Below are positions 8,451 through 16,866 of a stretch of DNA of 64,000 nt, piece by piece. A program made the position numbers and the translations under genes. Origin of the DNA: Nevskia sp. (GTDB taxonomy: Bacteria > Pseudomonadota > Gammaproteobacteria > Nevskiales > Nevskiaceae); assembly GCA_021732745.1 (NCBI GenBank), contig JAKFUK010000003.1:310001-374000 (forward strand). The letters are read 5' to 3'. Below the pieces are notes generated by a model that saw only the letters and a list, made by a program, of their open reading frames with translations, did no database searches and was not told where the DNA came from. How positions within the stretch are numbered: the stretch's first letter is position 1; each line of letters starts with the position of its first letter.

Positions 8451-10013
8451 ATGTGGTTGTATGCCGACATCAAGACACTCGCCGACATTCCGCGCCTGTA
8501 CGCGCAAACCCGGCCGGACAAGGTCGCGCTGGTCGATGGCAGCGGCGAAATCAGCTTCGCCCAGCTCGATGACCGCTCGAACCGCATCGCCAATCTGGTT
8601 GCCGACCACGGCATAAGCCTCAAGTCGAACATCGGCTTCCTCGGCAAGAACTCGGCGCTGTATTTCCAGCTGCTGTTTGGCATCAACAAGGCCGGCAGCA
8701 CCATGTCGCCGATGAACTGGCGGCTGGCTGCGCCGGAACTGGCGGCGGTGATTGCCGATGCCGAAGCGCCGCTGCTATTCGTCGATCGTGAATTCCTGCC
8801 GCTGATCCATGCCGTGCAGGCCCTGGGTCTGAGTGCTTTCCAGGTGGTGACGATCGACCCGTTCGATCGCGGCAGCGAGTTCGATCAGGCGCTGGCCGCC
8901 GCATCGAACATCGATCCGCGCGCGCCGCTCGAAGCCGAGCAGGCCGCGCTGCTGATCTACACCTCGGGCACCACCGGCAAGCCCAAGGGTGTCGAGCTGA
9001 CCCATCGCGGCTTCAACTTCATGCGGCTTTGCGAGCATCTCGAACCGGCCCTGCAGTGGCAGGACAGCGACGTGATGATGATGGTGATGCCGAATTTCCA
9101 TCTGGTTGGCAGCGGCCTGACCATCCAGTCGCTCTACAACGGCGGCACGCTGTCGGTGCTGCCGCAGCTCGATCCCGGCCAGCTGATCAAGGTCATCCAG
9201 CGCGATCGCCCGTCGATCGTCGCCCTGGTGCCGACCGCGATCCAGATGATCCTTGACCATCCGGATGCCAAGACTGCCGATTTCTCGTCCCTGCGGCTGG
9301 TGATGTATGCCGGCTCGCCGATCAGCTCGCATCTGCTGGCCCGCGCGCTGCGCGAGATGAAGTGCAAGTTCATGCAGTTCTACGGCGCCACCGAAAGCTC
9401 GGGCGCGATTTCGCTGCTGCGTCCGGAACAGCATGTCATCGAGGACGAGAACAAGCTCAAGTCCTGCGGCACGCCGCTGCCGCTGATCGACGTGAAGTTC
9501 GTCGACGCCAACGGCGTGGAAGTGGCTGAAGGCGAGATCGGCGAACTGATGGTGCGTTCGCCGTCGATCTTCGGCGGCTACTGGAAGCAGCCAGACACCA
9601 CGGCCGCCGTGCTCAACAACGGCTGGTATCGCACCGGCGATGCCGGTCGTCGCGACGCCGAAGGCCTGCTGTATCTGGTCGATCGGGTCAAGGACATGAT
9701 CGTCACCGGCGGCGAGAACGTCTATTCGGCGGAAGTCGAACAGGTGCTCGCCAAGCATCCGGGCGTGCGCATGTGCGCGGTCATCGGCCTGCCGGACGAG
9801 AAGTGGGGCGAGAAAGTCGTCGCGCTGATCATGCCGAGCGATGGCCACAAGCCGACGCAGGACGAGATCATCAACCACTGCCGTCAGCACATCGCCGGCT
9901 ACAAGGTGCCGAAGGAAGTGCGTCTGGTCGATGCCTTCCCGATGACCGCCACCGGCAAGGTTCTGAAGCGCGTGGTTCGCGACGAACTGGCGAAAGCCGC
10001 CGCAAAAGTCTGA
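8451..10013 (+). CDS. AMP-dependent acyl-CoA synthetase
   Basis: ATP-dependent ligase that activates a carboxylic acid to its CoA thioester through an acyl-adenylate. The 520-aa protein has the phosphate-binding loop LIYTSGTTGKPKGVELTH (A3), the YGATESSG motif (A5), GWYRTGDAG (A7), MIVTGGENVYSAEVE (A8 hinge) and the catalytic Lys of TGKVLKR (A10). It looks like a medium- or long-chain fatty acyl-CoA ligase. It starts at an ATG with AGAGAGGACGAG before it. It probably feeds the acyl-CoA dehydrogenases and crotonase around it; a 160-bp gap with two hairpins separates it from icmF. Confidence 0.92.
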   Translation: MWLYADIKTLADIPRLYAQTRPDKVALVDGSGEISFAQLDDRSNRIANLVADHGISLKSNIGFLGKNSALYFQLLFGINKAGSTMSPMNWRLAAPELAAVIADAEAPLLFVDREFLPLIHAVQALGLSAFQVVTIDPFDRGSEFDQALAAASNIDPRAPLEAEQAALLIYTSGTTGKPKGVELTHRGFNFMRLCEHLEPALQWQDSDVMMMVMPNFHLVGSGLTIQSLYNGGTLSVLPQLDPGQLIKVIQRDRPSIVALVPTAIQMILDHPDAKTADFSSLRLVMYAGSPISSHLLARALREMKCKFMQFYGATESSGAISLLRPEQHVIEDENKLKSCGTPLPLIDVKFVDANGVEVAEGEIGELMVRSPSIFGGYWKQPDTTAAVLNNGWYRTGDAGRRDAEGLLYLVDRVKDMIVTGGENVYSAEVEQVLAKHPGVRMCAVIGLPDEKWGEKVVALIMPSDGHKPTQDEIINHCRQHIAGYKVPKEVRLVDAFPMTATGKVLKRVVRDELAKAAAKV

Positions 10014-10025
10014 TTTCTGCCCGAT

Positions 10026-10135
10026 CGGGTGGCGCGTCTTCTTGCACGCCACCCGTAGTCTGAACGACCTGCCCGAAGTCCGGGCCTGTTGCATGATGTT
10101 CGGCCGCCAGCCCTGATCCGTTCGGGGCTGGCGGC
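10026..10135 (+). other. Two hairpins in the acyl-CoA ligase-icmF gap
   Basis: CGGGTGGCG / CGCCACCCG at 10026-10055 and GCCGCCAGCCC / GGGCTGGCGGC at 10103-10135. Neither has a T tract. The second ends 38 bp before icmF. They may act as processing or Rho-linked termination signals. I found no cobalamin riboswitch features here. Confidence 0.45.
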
Positions 10136-10173
10136 TTATCTGTTATCCGTTTCGCTCACCGAAGACCGTCGCC

Positions 10174-13100
10174 ATGCCTGATTCCCCGTCGCTGAACTCG
10201 CAGGACACCGAAGTTTCCCAGACCCGCAACCCTCTGCGTTTCGTGACGGCGGCGAGCCTGTTCGACGGGCACGACGCGGCGATCAACGTGATGCGACGGC
10301 TGATCCAGTCGCAGGGCGCGGAAGTGGTGCATCTGGGGCATAACCGGTCGGTGGAGGACGTGGTCCGTGCGGCCCTGCAGGAAGACGCTGACGGCATTGC
10401 GCTGTCGAGCTACCAGGGCGGCCACAACGAATTCTTCAAGTACATGGTCGACATGCTGGCCGAGCGTGGCGCCAGCCATATCCGCGTGTTCGGCGGCGGT
10501 GGCGGCACCATCACGCCGGAGGAGATCGCAGCACTCCATGAGCAGGGGGTCGAGCGAATCTACCACCCGAACGACGGCAGCAAGCTGGGCCTGGTCGGCA
10601 TGATCGAAGACCTGATCAAGCGCGCCGATTCGCACCGCCAGGGCAGCATCAAGCCGGGTGTCGCGACCATCGACGACGAGATCAGCGTCGGACGCTGGTT
10701 GTCGGCCCTCGAAGACGACATGTTCGACGAAGCCGAGCTGGCTCAGCTGCGCGCCGAGTGGAAAGTCAGCGGTGCCAACACCCCGGTGATCGGCTTCACC
10801 GGCACCGGCGGCGCCGGCAAGTCCTCGGCCGTCGATGAACTGCTGCTGCGCTTCCTGCAAGCCTTCCCGACCATGCGTATCGCCGTGCTGGCCGTCGATC
10901 CGACCCGCCGCCGTTCGGGTGGTGCCTTGCTCGGCGATCGCATCCGCATGAATTCATTGCGGAATCCGCGCGCCTTCATGCGATCGATGGCGACTCGCCG
11001 TCAGCACGCTTCCACGAATACTGTGCTGAAGGATTGCATCGCCTTCCTGAAGAGCCTGACCTACGACCTGGTCATCGTCGAAACCGCCGGCATCGGCCAG
11101 AGCGACTCGGAAATCGTCGATCTCGTCGACTTCCCGATCTATGTCATGACCTCCGACTACGGCGCGGCCAGCCAGTTGGAGAAGATCGACATGATCGATT
11201 ACGCCGAGCTGATCGTGCTCAACAAGTACGACCGCCGCGGTGCCGAAGACGCGCTGCGTGACGTCCGCAAGCAGTGGAAGCGCAACCGCGTGCGCTTCGA
11301 CATGAAGGACGAAGACGTTCCGGTCTACCCGACGATCGCCAGCCAGTTCAACGATCCGGGTGTCACCTGGATGTTCACCAACCTGTGCCGCCTGATGCGC
11401 GCCAAGTTGGGCCTGCCGGAAGCGAAGTGGACGCCGGCCCTCGACACCACGCTCAAGGAACCGCGCGCCACGGTACTGATTCCCGGCAACCGCACCCGCT
11501 ACCTCGCCGAAATCGCCGAGGGTGGCCGCAGCATCAACCGCGACTGCGAAACCCAGTCCGACATCGCCGACCGCGCCCAATCGCTGTGGGATGCGCTCAA
11601 GGAACTCGAAGACCCGAAGCTGCCGAAGCCGCTCGATTTTTACGCCGGTGAAGACCTGACCGACGGCGGCGATCGCAGCCTGCTGACGCTACGCAGCCGC
11701 TACAACGAAGCGATCAAGGGCCTGAAGTCGGATTCCATCAACCTGCTGCGCGAATGGCCGGCACGCCTGAAGGGCGTCACCGACGACCAGTACACCTACT
11801 ACGTGCGCGGCAAGCCGGTGTCCGGCGACAACTACAGCGAGTCGCTCTCGCACTCGAAGATTCCGAAGGTCGCTGCGCCGCGTTACGAAGGCTGGGGCGA
11901 GCTGCTGCGCTTCCTGCTGAAGGAAAACCTGCCCGGCGGTTATCCGTACACGGCCGGTCTCTACCCATACCGCCGCGTCGGTGAAGATCCGATCCGCATG
12001 TTCGCCGGTGAAGGCACGCCGGAGCGCACCAACCGTCGCTTCCACTACCTGAGCCAGCCGGGTGCGCCGACCCGTCTGTCGACGGCCTTCGACTCCGTGA
12101 CCCTGTACGGCGAAGACCCGGAAGTCCGTCCGGACATCTTCGGCAAGATCGGCAACTCGGGTGTGAACATCGCCACCCTCGACGACATGAAGAAGCTCTA
12201 CTCGGGCTTCGATCTGTGCCTGCCGTCAACGTCCGTCTCCATGACCATCAACGGCCCGGCGCCGATGATCCTGGCGATGTTCATGAACTGCGCGATCGAC
12301 CAGCAGGTCGAGAAGTACCTGAAGGAAGACCCCGCCCGCTGGGCCGCTGCCGAAAAGAAGATCGCCGACCTGTTCAAGGACAAGCCGCGCCCGGTCTATT
12401 CCGGCGAGCTGCCGTCGAACAACAACCGTCTGGGCCTGGCCCTGCTCGGCGTCACCGGCGACCAGCTGGTCGATGCCGAGACCTACGCCAAGATCAAGCG
12501 CGAAACGATGTCGGTGGTGCGCGGCACGGTACAAGCAGACATCCTCAAGGAAGATCAGGCGCAGAACACCTGCATCTTCTCGACCGAATTCGCGCTGCGG
12601 ATGATGGGCGACATCCAGCAGTCGTTCGTCGAACGCGGTGTGCGCAACTTCTACTCGGTGTCGATCTCGGGTTATCACATCGCCGAAGCCGGTGCGAACC
12701 CGATCAGCCAGCTCGCATTCACGCTGGCGAACGGATTTACCTTCGTCGAGTACTACCTCGCGCGCGGCATGAAGATCGACGACTTCGCGCCGAACCTGTC
12801 GTTCTTCTTCTCGAACGGCATGGACCCGGAGTACTCGGTGATCGGCCGTGTGGCGCGCCGCATCTGGGCCCGTGCGATGCGCGAGCGCTATCAAGCCAAC
12901 GAACGCAGCCAGATGCTGAAGTACCACATCCAGACTTCGGGTCGTTCGCTGCACGCCCAGGAAATCCAGTTCAACGACATCCGCACGACGCTCCAAGCGC
13001 TGTACGCGCTGTTCGACAACTGCAACTCGCTGCACACCAACGCCTACGACGAAGCGATCACCACGCCGACGGAAGAAAGCGTGCGCCGTGCGGTCGCGAT

Positions 13101-13623
13101 CCAGCTGATCATCAATCGCGAGCTGGGTCTGAACTACTGCGAAAACCCCTGGCAGGGCAGCTTCGCGATTGACCATCTGACCGACATGGTCGAGGACGCG
13201 GTCTACAAGGAATTCGAGTCGATCTCCGAGCGCGGCGGCGTGCTCGGTGCGATGGACACCATGTACCAGCGCGGCAAGATCCAGGAAGAGTCGCTTTACT
13301 ACGAGCACAAGAAGTACGACGGCAGTCTGCCGCTGATCGGCGTCAACACCTTCCTGCCGAAGGATCATGGTGGCGAGATCGCGACCACGATCGAGCTGAT
13401 CCGCTCCACCGAAGAAGAAAAGGGCCAGCAGATCGACAACGTCGCGAGCTTCCGCAAGCTGCGCAACGATCTTGCCGCCGACAGCCTGAAGAACCTTCAG
13501 CAGACCGCCCGCGATCGCCGCAACATCTTCGAATCCCTGCTCGAAGCGGTGAAGTACAACTCGCTCGGCCAGATCAGCCACGCGCTGTACGACGTTGGCG
13601 GCGAGTACCGGCGCAACATGTAG
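10174..13623 (+). CDS. icmF: Fused isobutyryl-CoA mutase IcmF
   Basis: Single-chain adenosylcobalamin enzyme with its own G-protein chaperone; it interconverts isobutyryl-CoA and butyryl-CoA and, in studied homologues, pivalyl-CoA and isovaleryl-CoA. Domains in order: B12-binding (FDGHDAAINVM near residue 31 carries the DxH lower ligand motif, with GGGGGT further on), MeaI-type GTPase (Walker A GFTGTGGAGKSS near residue 206), then the large mutase TIM barrel. Two substrate-pocket residues are diagnostic: Phe610 in RMFAG (Tyr in methylmalonyl-CoA mutase) and Gln797 in AQNTC (Arg in methylmalonyl-CoA mutase). At 1149 aa it is slightly longer than usual. A strong terminator follows. Confidence 0.97.
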   Translation: MPDSPSLNSQDTEVSQTRNPLRFVTAASLFDGHDAAINVMRRLIQSQGAEVVHLGHNRSVEDVVRAALQEDADGIALSSYQGGHNEFFKYMVDMLAERGASHIRVFGGGGGTITPEEIAALHEQGVERIYHPNDGSKLGLVGMIEDLIKRADSHRQGSIKPGVATIDDEISVGRWLSALEDDMFDEAELAQLRAEWKVSGANTPVIGFTGTGGAGKSSAVDELLLRFLQAFPTMRIAVLAVDPTRRRSGGALLGDRIRMNSLRNPRAFMRSMATRRQHASTNTVLKDCIAFLKSLTYDLVIVETAGIGQSDSEIVDLVDFPIYVMTSDYGAASQLEKIDMIDYAELIVLNKYDRRGAEDALRDVRKQWKRNRVRFDMKDEDVPVYPTIASQFNDPGVTWMFTNLCRLMRAKLGLPEAKWTPALDTTLKEPRATVLIPGNRTRYLAEIAEGGRSINRDCETQSDIADRAQSLWDALKELEDPKLPKPLDFYAGEDLTDGGDRSLLTLRSRYNEAIKGLKSDSINLLREWPARLKGVTDDQYTYYVRGKPVSGDNYSESLSHSKIPKVAAPRYEGWGELLRFLLKENLPGGYPYTAGLYPYRRVGEDPIRMFAGEGTPERTNRRFHYLSQPGAPTRLSTAFDSVTLYGEDPEVRPDIFGKIGNSGVNIATLDDMKKLYSGFDLCLPSTSVSMTINGPAPMILAMFMNCAIDQQVEKYLKEDPARWAAAEKKIADLFKDKPRPVYSGELPSNNNRLGLALLGVTGDQLVDAETYAKIKRETMSVVRGTVQADILKEDQAQNTCIFSTEFALRMMGDIQQSFVERGVRNFYSVSISGYHIAEAGANPISQLAFTLANGFTFVEYYLARGMKIDDFAPNLSFFFSNGMDPEYSVIGRVARRIWARAMRERYQANERSQMLKYHIQTSGRSLHAQEIQFNDIRTTLQALYALFDNCNSLHTNAYDEAITTPTEESVRRAVAIQLIINRELGLNYCENPWQGSFAIDHLTDMVEDAVYKEFESISERGGVLGAMDTMYQRGKIQEESLYYEHKKYDGSLPLIGVNTFLPKDHGGEIATTIELIRSTEEEKGQQIDNVASFRKLRNDLAADSLKNLQQTARDRRNIFESLLEAVKYNSLGQISHALYDVGGEYRRNM

Positions 13624-13643
13624 TTGCGGCGCTGGCTTCAACA

Positions 13644-13679
13644 AAAAACCCCGGATCGGTCGCCGATCCGGGGTTTTTC
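13644..13679 (+). terminator. Rho-independent terminator of icmF
   Basis: Stem AAAAACCCCGGATCGG / CCGATCCGGGGTTTTT with a TCG loop, 20 bp past the stop. It is symmetric, so it could also work on the other strand. Confidence 0.95.
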
Positions 13680-13871
13680 ATTGCTGGCCTCGGCGGAGCG
13701 AGGAATGCAGGCCGGAATCACCGTGATCCGCCGACCCGATCCGATTCGGCCCGCGCCTTCGATCCGCCTGAATCCTGCCGCTCGTCAAAGTATTTTTGAC
13801 GCTTACGTCAATATTTTTGTGCGAATGCGACAAGTCGTTGATTTTTAAGCGATTCAAAAATAAACGATTTC

Positions 13872-13900
13872 TTGACGCGCGATATCGACCTACTTATACT
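13872..13900 (+). promoter_or_regulatory. Near-consensus sigma-70 promoter of a small RNA
   Basis: TTGACG (-35) and TATACT (-10) separated by exactly 17 bp, in a local AT-rich stretch that stands out from the GC-rich background. An inverted repeat TTGACG-CTTA-CGTCAA at about 13793-13808 lies some 65 bp upstream and could bind a regulator. No open reading frame with a ribosome binding site follows. Confidence 0.75.
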
Positions 13901-13907
13901 GCACCGC

Positions 13908-14021
13908 AACAACAGTCATTCACCGCAACGCGAACTAAAACTCGAACGCGTTGTGGATGTCTCCTCCAGAAAGGCTTCGGCCTTTCTCGCACCTTGCCCC
14001 CTGCAACAGGGGGTTTTTTTT
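13908..14021 (+). ncRNA. Candidate small RNA with intrinsic terminator
   Basis: A predicted transcript of about 114 nt runs from the promoter at 13872-13900 to a textbook terminator: stem CCCCCTG / CAGGGGG, loop CAA, then eight T residues (13997-14021). A second hairpin, AGAAAGGC-TTC-GGCCTTTCT, precedes it, and the stretch just before that contains the C-rich GTCTCCTCC, which could pair with Shine-Dalgarno sequences. The 5' part is little structured. The T8 tail suits Hfq binding. I do not recognise it as 6S, 4.5S, tmRNA or RNase P RNA. The gap 13680-14146 holds nothing else I can name. Expression and targets are unknown. Confidence 0.65.
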
Positions 14022-14146
14022 GGGCGTCGACTTTTTGTTTGTTGTTTCGACGTGGGCGGAGTCTGCCGCAATAGAACTTTTGTTACAAGCCTTTCGGCTG
14101 GTTTCTGCCGCGCCGTCGGTCGATTCCGAACGCCTCGTCAGTCAGC

Positions 14147-15157
14147 TCAGGGCAGCACGTCGATCCGCCATGCGTTATCGCTCACGGTTGCCTGGGTGAT
14201 CTCCACCGGCAGGAACTTCTCGATCAGCGCCGCGTTGCTCGAAAAATGCGCGCTCGGCAGAGTCGTCGTGAACGCGCCACCGCCGGCCAGCGCCATCGGC
14301 AGCAAAAGCTGATCGGCCAGATGCTCGTCCACCGCGACCCCGGCATCGAGATAGCGTTGCGCCTGCTGACAGGCTTCAGCGGCAACCTGCTCGGCGCGCA
14401 TGCGGCGCTCCCCGAAACCGGCGAACACCGCGCAGTGTGCTTCGCTTTCGACCGTGATCAGCAGCGCATTGCCCGGCCCGACCGGGCGCTCGACGATCTG
14501 GTGGACCAGCGCGTCGGCTGGCAGCCCGAAATGCCCGCCGACCACGGCCAGCTCGCGCTCGCCAACGGAATCGGCAAGCGCCGAACTGATCGCCAGCGCG
14601 GTAATCGCGCGAATCGCACCGCGCGCCTCAAGATTCAGCGGCCTCAAGACCGACGGCGTCACCGAAACCCGCAAGGCACCGCCACCGGCCGGAAAGAAGC
14701 CGTGGCGCAGCAGCCGAATGTCCAGCTCCGCGCCCATGCGACGCAGCAGCGGCGCGAAGCTCTGGATCAGGAATTCGGCCGTCGGTGCCAGCGGGTTGTG
14801 AGTGCCGCCTTCTATGATCAGCGTCGACGGCCGATCGGCGCGCAACAGCGCCGGTAACACGGTCTGCAGCACCAAGGTCGTCGAACCTGCCGTACCGATC
14901 GCGAAGCGATGATCGCCGCCGCGCACCGCGCCGGGACGAAATTCCAGCTGCTGCGAGCCCGGCGCTGCACCAATCGCCGTCGAGCCGCTGATCGCGACTG
15001 CCGCTTCGACCGCCGTCAGATGCTGGCGCATCAAGCCCGGCTTGGGCCGACCGGCACGAATGCCGCGCATGCGGAACGGCTCGCCGCTGCACAGGCTCAA
15101 AGCGAGCGCACTGCGCAGCAACTGGCCGCCACCGCCGCTGCCATCGAGTTCCAGCAT
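14147..15157 (-). CDS. rtcA: RNA 3'-terminal phosphate cyclase RtcA
   Basis: Converts a 3'-phosphate RNA end to a 2',3'-cyclic phosphate through an RNA-adenylate, preparing ends for ligation by RtcB. The 336-aa protein has the N-terminal LDGSGGGGQLLRSALALS motif, IIEGGTHNPLAPTAEFL, and the C-terminal EHLADQLLLPMAL containing the His that becomes adenylated. The ATG at 15157 begins MLELDGSG, the standard start; an upstream in-frame ATG at 15223 would add an unrelated basic stretch. It is the last gene of the rtcBA operon, 77 bp after rtcB. Confidence 0.95.
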   Translation of the reverse strand: MLELDGSGGGGQLLRSALALSLCSGEPFRMRGIRAGRPKPGLMRQHLTAVEAAVAISGSTAIGAAPGSQQLEFRPGAVRGGDHRFAIGTAGSTTLVLQTVLPALLRADRPSTLIIEGGTHNPLAPTAEFLIQSFAPLLRRMGAELDIRLLRHGFFPAGGGALRVSVTPSVLRPLNLEARGAIRAITALAISSALADSVGERELAVVGGHFGLPADALVHQIVERPVGPGNALLITVESEAHCAVFAGFGERRMRAEQVAAEACQQAQRYLDAGVAVDEHLADQLLLPMALAGGGAFTTTLPSAHFSSNAALIEKFLPVEITQATVSDNAWRIDVLP

Positions 15158-15200
15158 CGTCCTTCCCCTGAAAAAGATCGGCCGCCCGGGCGGACGGCCG

Positions 15201-15225
15201 AAACAATCTGTATCTGACCCCAATT
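15201..15225. repeat. Short dispersed repeat, rtcB-rtcA gap
   Basis: AAACAATCTGTATCTGACCC followed by CAATT. The same 25 bases occur at 52012-52036, with a degenerate second copy beside it (GTTTCCTGACCCCAATTG). The reverse complement AATTGGGGTCAGATACAG is a widespread intergenic motif in proteobacteria, probably left by small mobile elements. A partial GGGGTCAGAAA occurs near 19980. Confidence 0.7.
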
Positions 15226-15234
15226 ACGGGGCCG

Positions 15235-16461
15235 TCAGCCTTTCACGCAAACCACCTGGCGCAAGGTGTGGACGATCTCGACCAGATCACGCTGCGCCGC
15301 CATCACCGCGTCGATCGACTTGTAGGCGGCCGGCGATTCATCGACCACTTCCTCGTCCTTGCGGCATTCGACGTGTGCCGTGGCCTTGACGTGATCGTCG
15401 ACGCTGATCAGCTTGCGCGCCTTGGTGCGGCTCATCACCCGGCCGGCGCCGTGACTGCAACTGTGGAAGCTTTCGGCGTTGCCGAGGCCGCGCACGATGA
15501 AACTTTTCGCCCCCATGCTGCCCGGGATGATCCCCAGTTCGCCCTTTCTGGCCCGGACCGCGCCCTTCCGGGTCACCATCAGGTTCTCGCCGTAGTGATG
15601 CTCGCGGCTGACGTAGTTGTGATGGCAGTTGACCGCTTCGGCTGCTGCCTCGAACGGCTTGCCGATCACTCGGCGCGCCGCATCGATGACCGCCTGCATC
15701 ATCAGCGCGCGGTTCATCTTCGCGTAGGCCTGCGCCCATTCGACGGCGAACACGTAGTCGTCGAAGTGCTCGCTGCCTTCGGCGAAATAGGCCAGGTCCT
15801 GATCCGGCAGGTTGATGAACCAGCGGCGCATGTCCTTCTTGGCCAGCTCGATGAACAGCGAGCCGATCGCGTTGCCGATGCCGCGCGAGCCCGAGTGCAG
15901 CATGAACCACACGTGCTGCGCCTCATCCAGACAGACCTCGACGAAGTGGTTGCCGGTGCCGAGGGTGCCGAGATGCGACAGGTTGTTGCTGTTCTTGAGC
16001 TTCGGGTACTTCTCGGTGATGCGCCTGAAATCGTCGATGAGCAGCGACCAGCCGTCGATCGCGGCCGGCGGCGGCGAATCCCAGCTGCCCTTGTCGCGCC
16101 CGCCGCGAACGGCGGTGCGTCCGTGCGGCACCGCTTTCTCGATCTCGGTACGCAGCGCGTTCAGGTTGTCGGGCAGATCGGACGCGGTCAGCGTGGTTCG
16201 CGTGGCAATCATCCCGCAGCCGATGTCGACACCGACCGCCGCCGGCACGATCGCGCCCAGGGTCGGGACCACCGATCCGACGGTCGCACCCTTGCCCACA
16301 TGCACGTCCGGCATAACCGCGATCCAGTGGCGCACGAACGGCAGCTTGGCCAGGTTCGCCAACTGCGCGCGGGCTTCGGGTTCGACGGGGACGCCGTCGG
16401 TCCACAGCTTGATCGGCACGCTGCCGGCTGCGCTCACCACTTCGTGACTGCTGATGCTCAT
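15235..16461 (-). CDS. rtcB: RNA-splicing ligase RtcB
   Basis: GTP- and Mn-dependent ligase that joins 2',3'-cyclic-phosphate or 3'-phosphate ends to 5'-OH ends, repairing cleaved tRNA and rRNA. At 408 aa it has exactly the E. coli length. Metal-binding and catalytic motifs are intact: MPDVHVGKGATVGSVVPT, VGVDIGCGM, HLGTLGTGNHFVEVC, LHSGSRGIGNAIG and the guanylylated His in SHGAGRVMSR; the end is LRQVVCVKG. The ATG at 16461 has GGAG upstream. It is followed by rtcA and preceded by a long structured leader under a sigma-54 promoter. Confidence 0.97.
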   Translation of the reverse strand: MSISSHEVVSAAGSVPIKLWTDGVPVEPEARAQLANLAKLPFVRHWIAVMPDVHVGKGATVGSVVPTLGAIVPAAVGVDIGCGMIATRTTLTASDLPDNLNALRTEIEKAVPHGRTAVRGGRDKGSWDSPPPAAIDGWSLLIDDFRRITEKYPKLKNSNNLSHLGTLGTGNHFVEVCLDEAQHVWFMLHSGSRGIGNAIGSLFIELAKKDMRRWFINLPDQDLAYFAEGSEHFDDYVFAVEWAQAYAKMNRALMMQAVIDAARRVIGKPFEAAAEAVNCHHNYVSREHHYGENLMVTRKGAVRARKGELGIIPGSMGAKSFIVRGLGNAESFHSCSHGAGRVMSRTKARKLISVDDHVKATAHVECRKDEEVVDESPAAYKSIDAVMAAQRDLVEIVHTLRQVVCVKG

Positions 16462-16593
16462 GATGCTTCTCCGTTGGGCGCGCCGCACGTTCTTTGGCGG
16501 CGCGCCGGGCTTGAAATAGGTCCGGTGACAGGAGCTGAGTGGAACGAAAATGGGTCCGGACAGCAGCCGAACGATCACTTGGCCGATGCAGTT

Positions 16594-16674
16594 CCACCGG
16601 CATTCGCCGGGTACAACGTGAAACCGGTTGCGGTGCTATCCGGCACCGCCCCCCGGCGGGCGCTCCCGCCGGGG
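16594..16674 (-). repeat. Structured leader module of the rtc operon, copy B
   Basis: Read on the minus strand: hairpin CCCCGGCGGGAGCGCCCGCC-GGGG, then a perfect hairpin GCGGTGC-CGGATA-GCACCGC, then GTTGTACCCGGCGAATGC-CGGTGG. The outer parts closely match copy A (16770-16852) while the middle differs. It lies 133 bp upstream of rtcB inside the presumed transcript. Confidence 0.6.
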
Positions 16675-16769
16675 TTGCTGAAAAGGTGCGGCGACAATGC
16701 TGGTGACCCGTCCTCGGTCCGGCTTGCGTCTTGCTGCGACCGAGCCTCGAAGGGCGTAACCACGTAACG

Positions 16770-16852
16770 CCACCTGCATTCGCCGCGGTACAACACAACT
16801 CGATCGACCTCCGCCTCGCCTGCCGCTTCCCGGCGAGCCCTCCCGCCGGGAA
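16770..16852 (-). repeat. Structured leader module of the rtc operon, copy A
   Basis: Minus strand: hairpin TTCCCGGCG-GGAGGGCT-CGCCGGGAA, a 32-nt variable stretch, then GTTGTACCGCGGCGAATGCA-GGTGG. Its 83-bp length and both ends match copy B. It begins 15 bp after the stop of the 46-residue ORF. A further hairpin, GGCGTTA...TACGCC, follows directly. Confidence 0.6.
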
Positions 16853-16866
16853 TCCTGCTTGTTGTC

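Noticed and set aside
10014-10173. Possible cobalamin riboswitch before icmF
   Set aside because: The gap is too short and lacks a B12-box-like sequence; only two simple hairpins are visible.
16462-16866. Y RNA or tRNA-like gene as found in some rtc operons
   Set aside because: I could not fold a D- and T-arm pair, and no rsr (Ro) gene is present. Only the duplicated structured module is reported.
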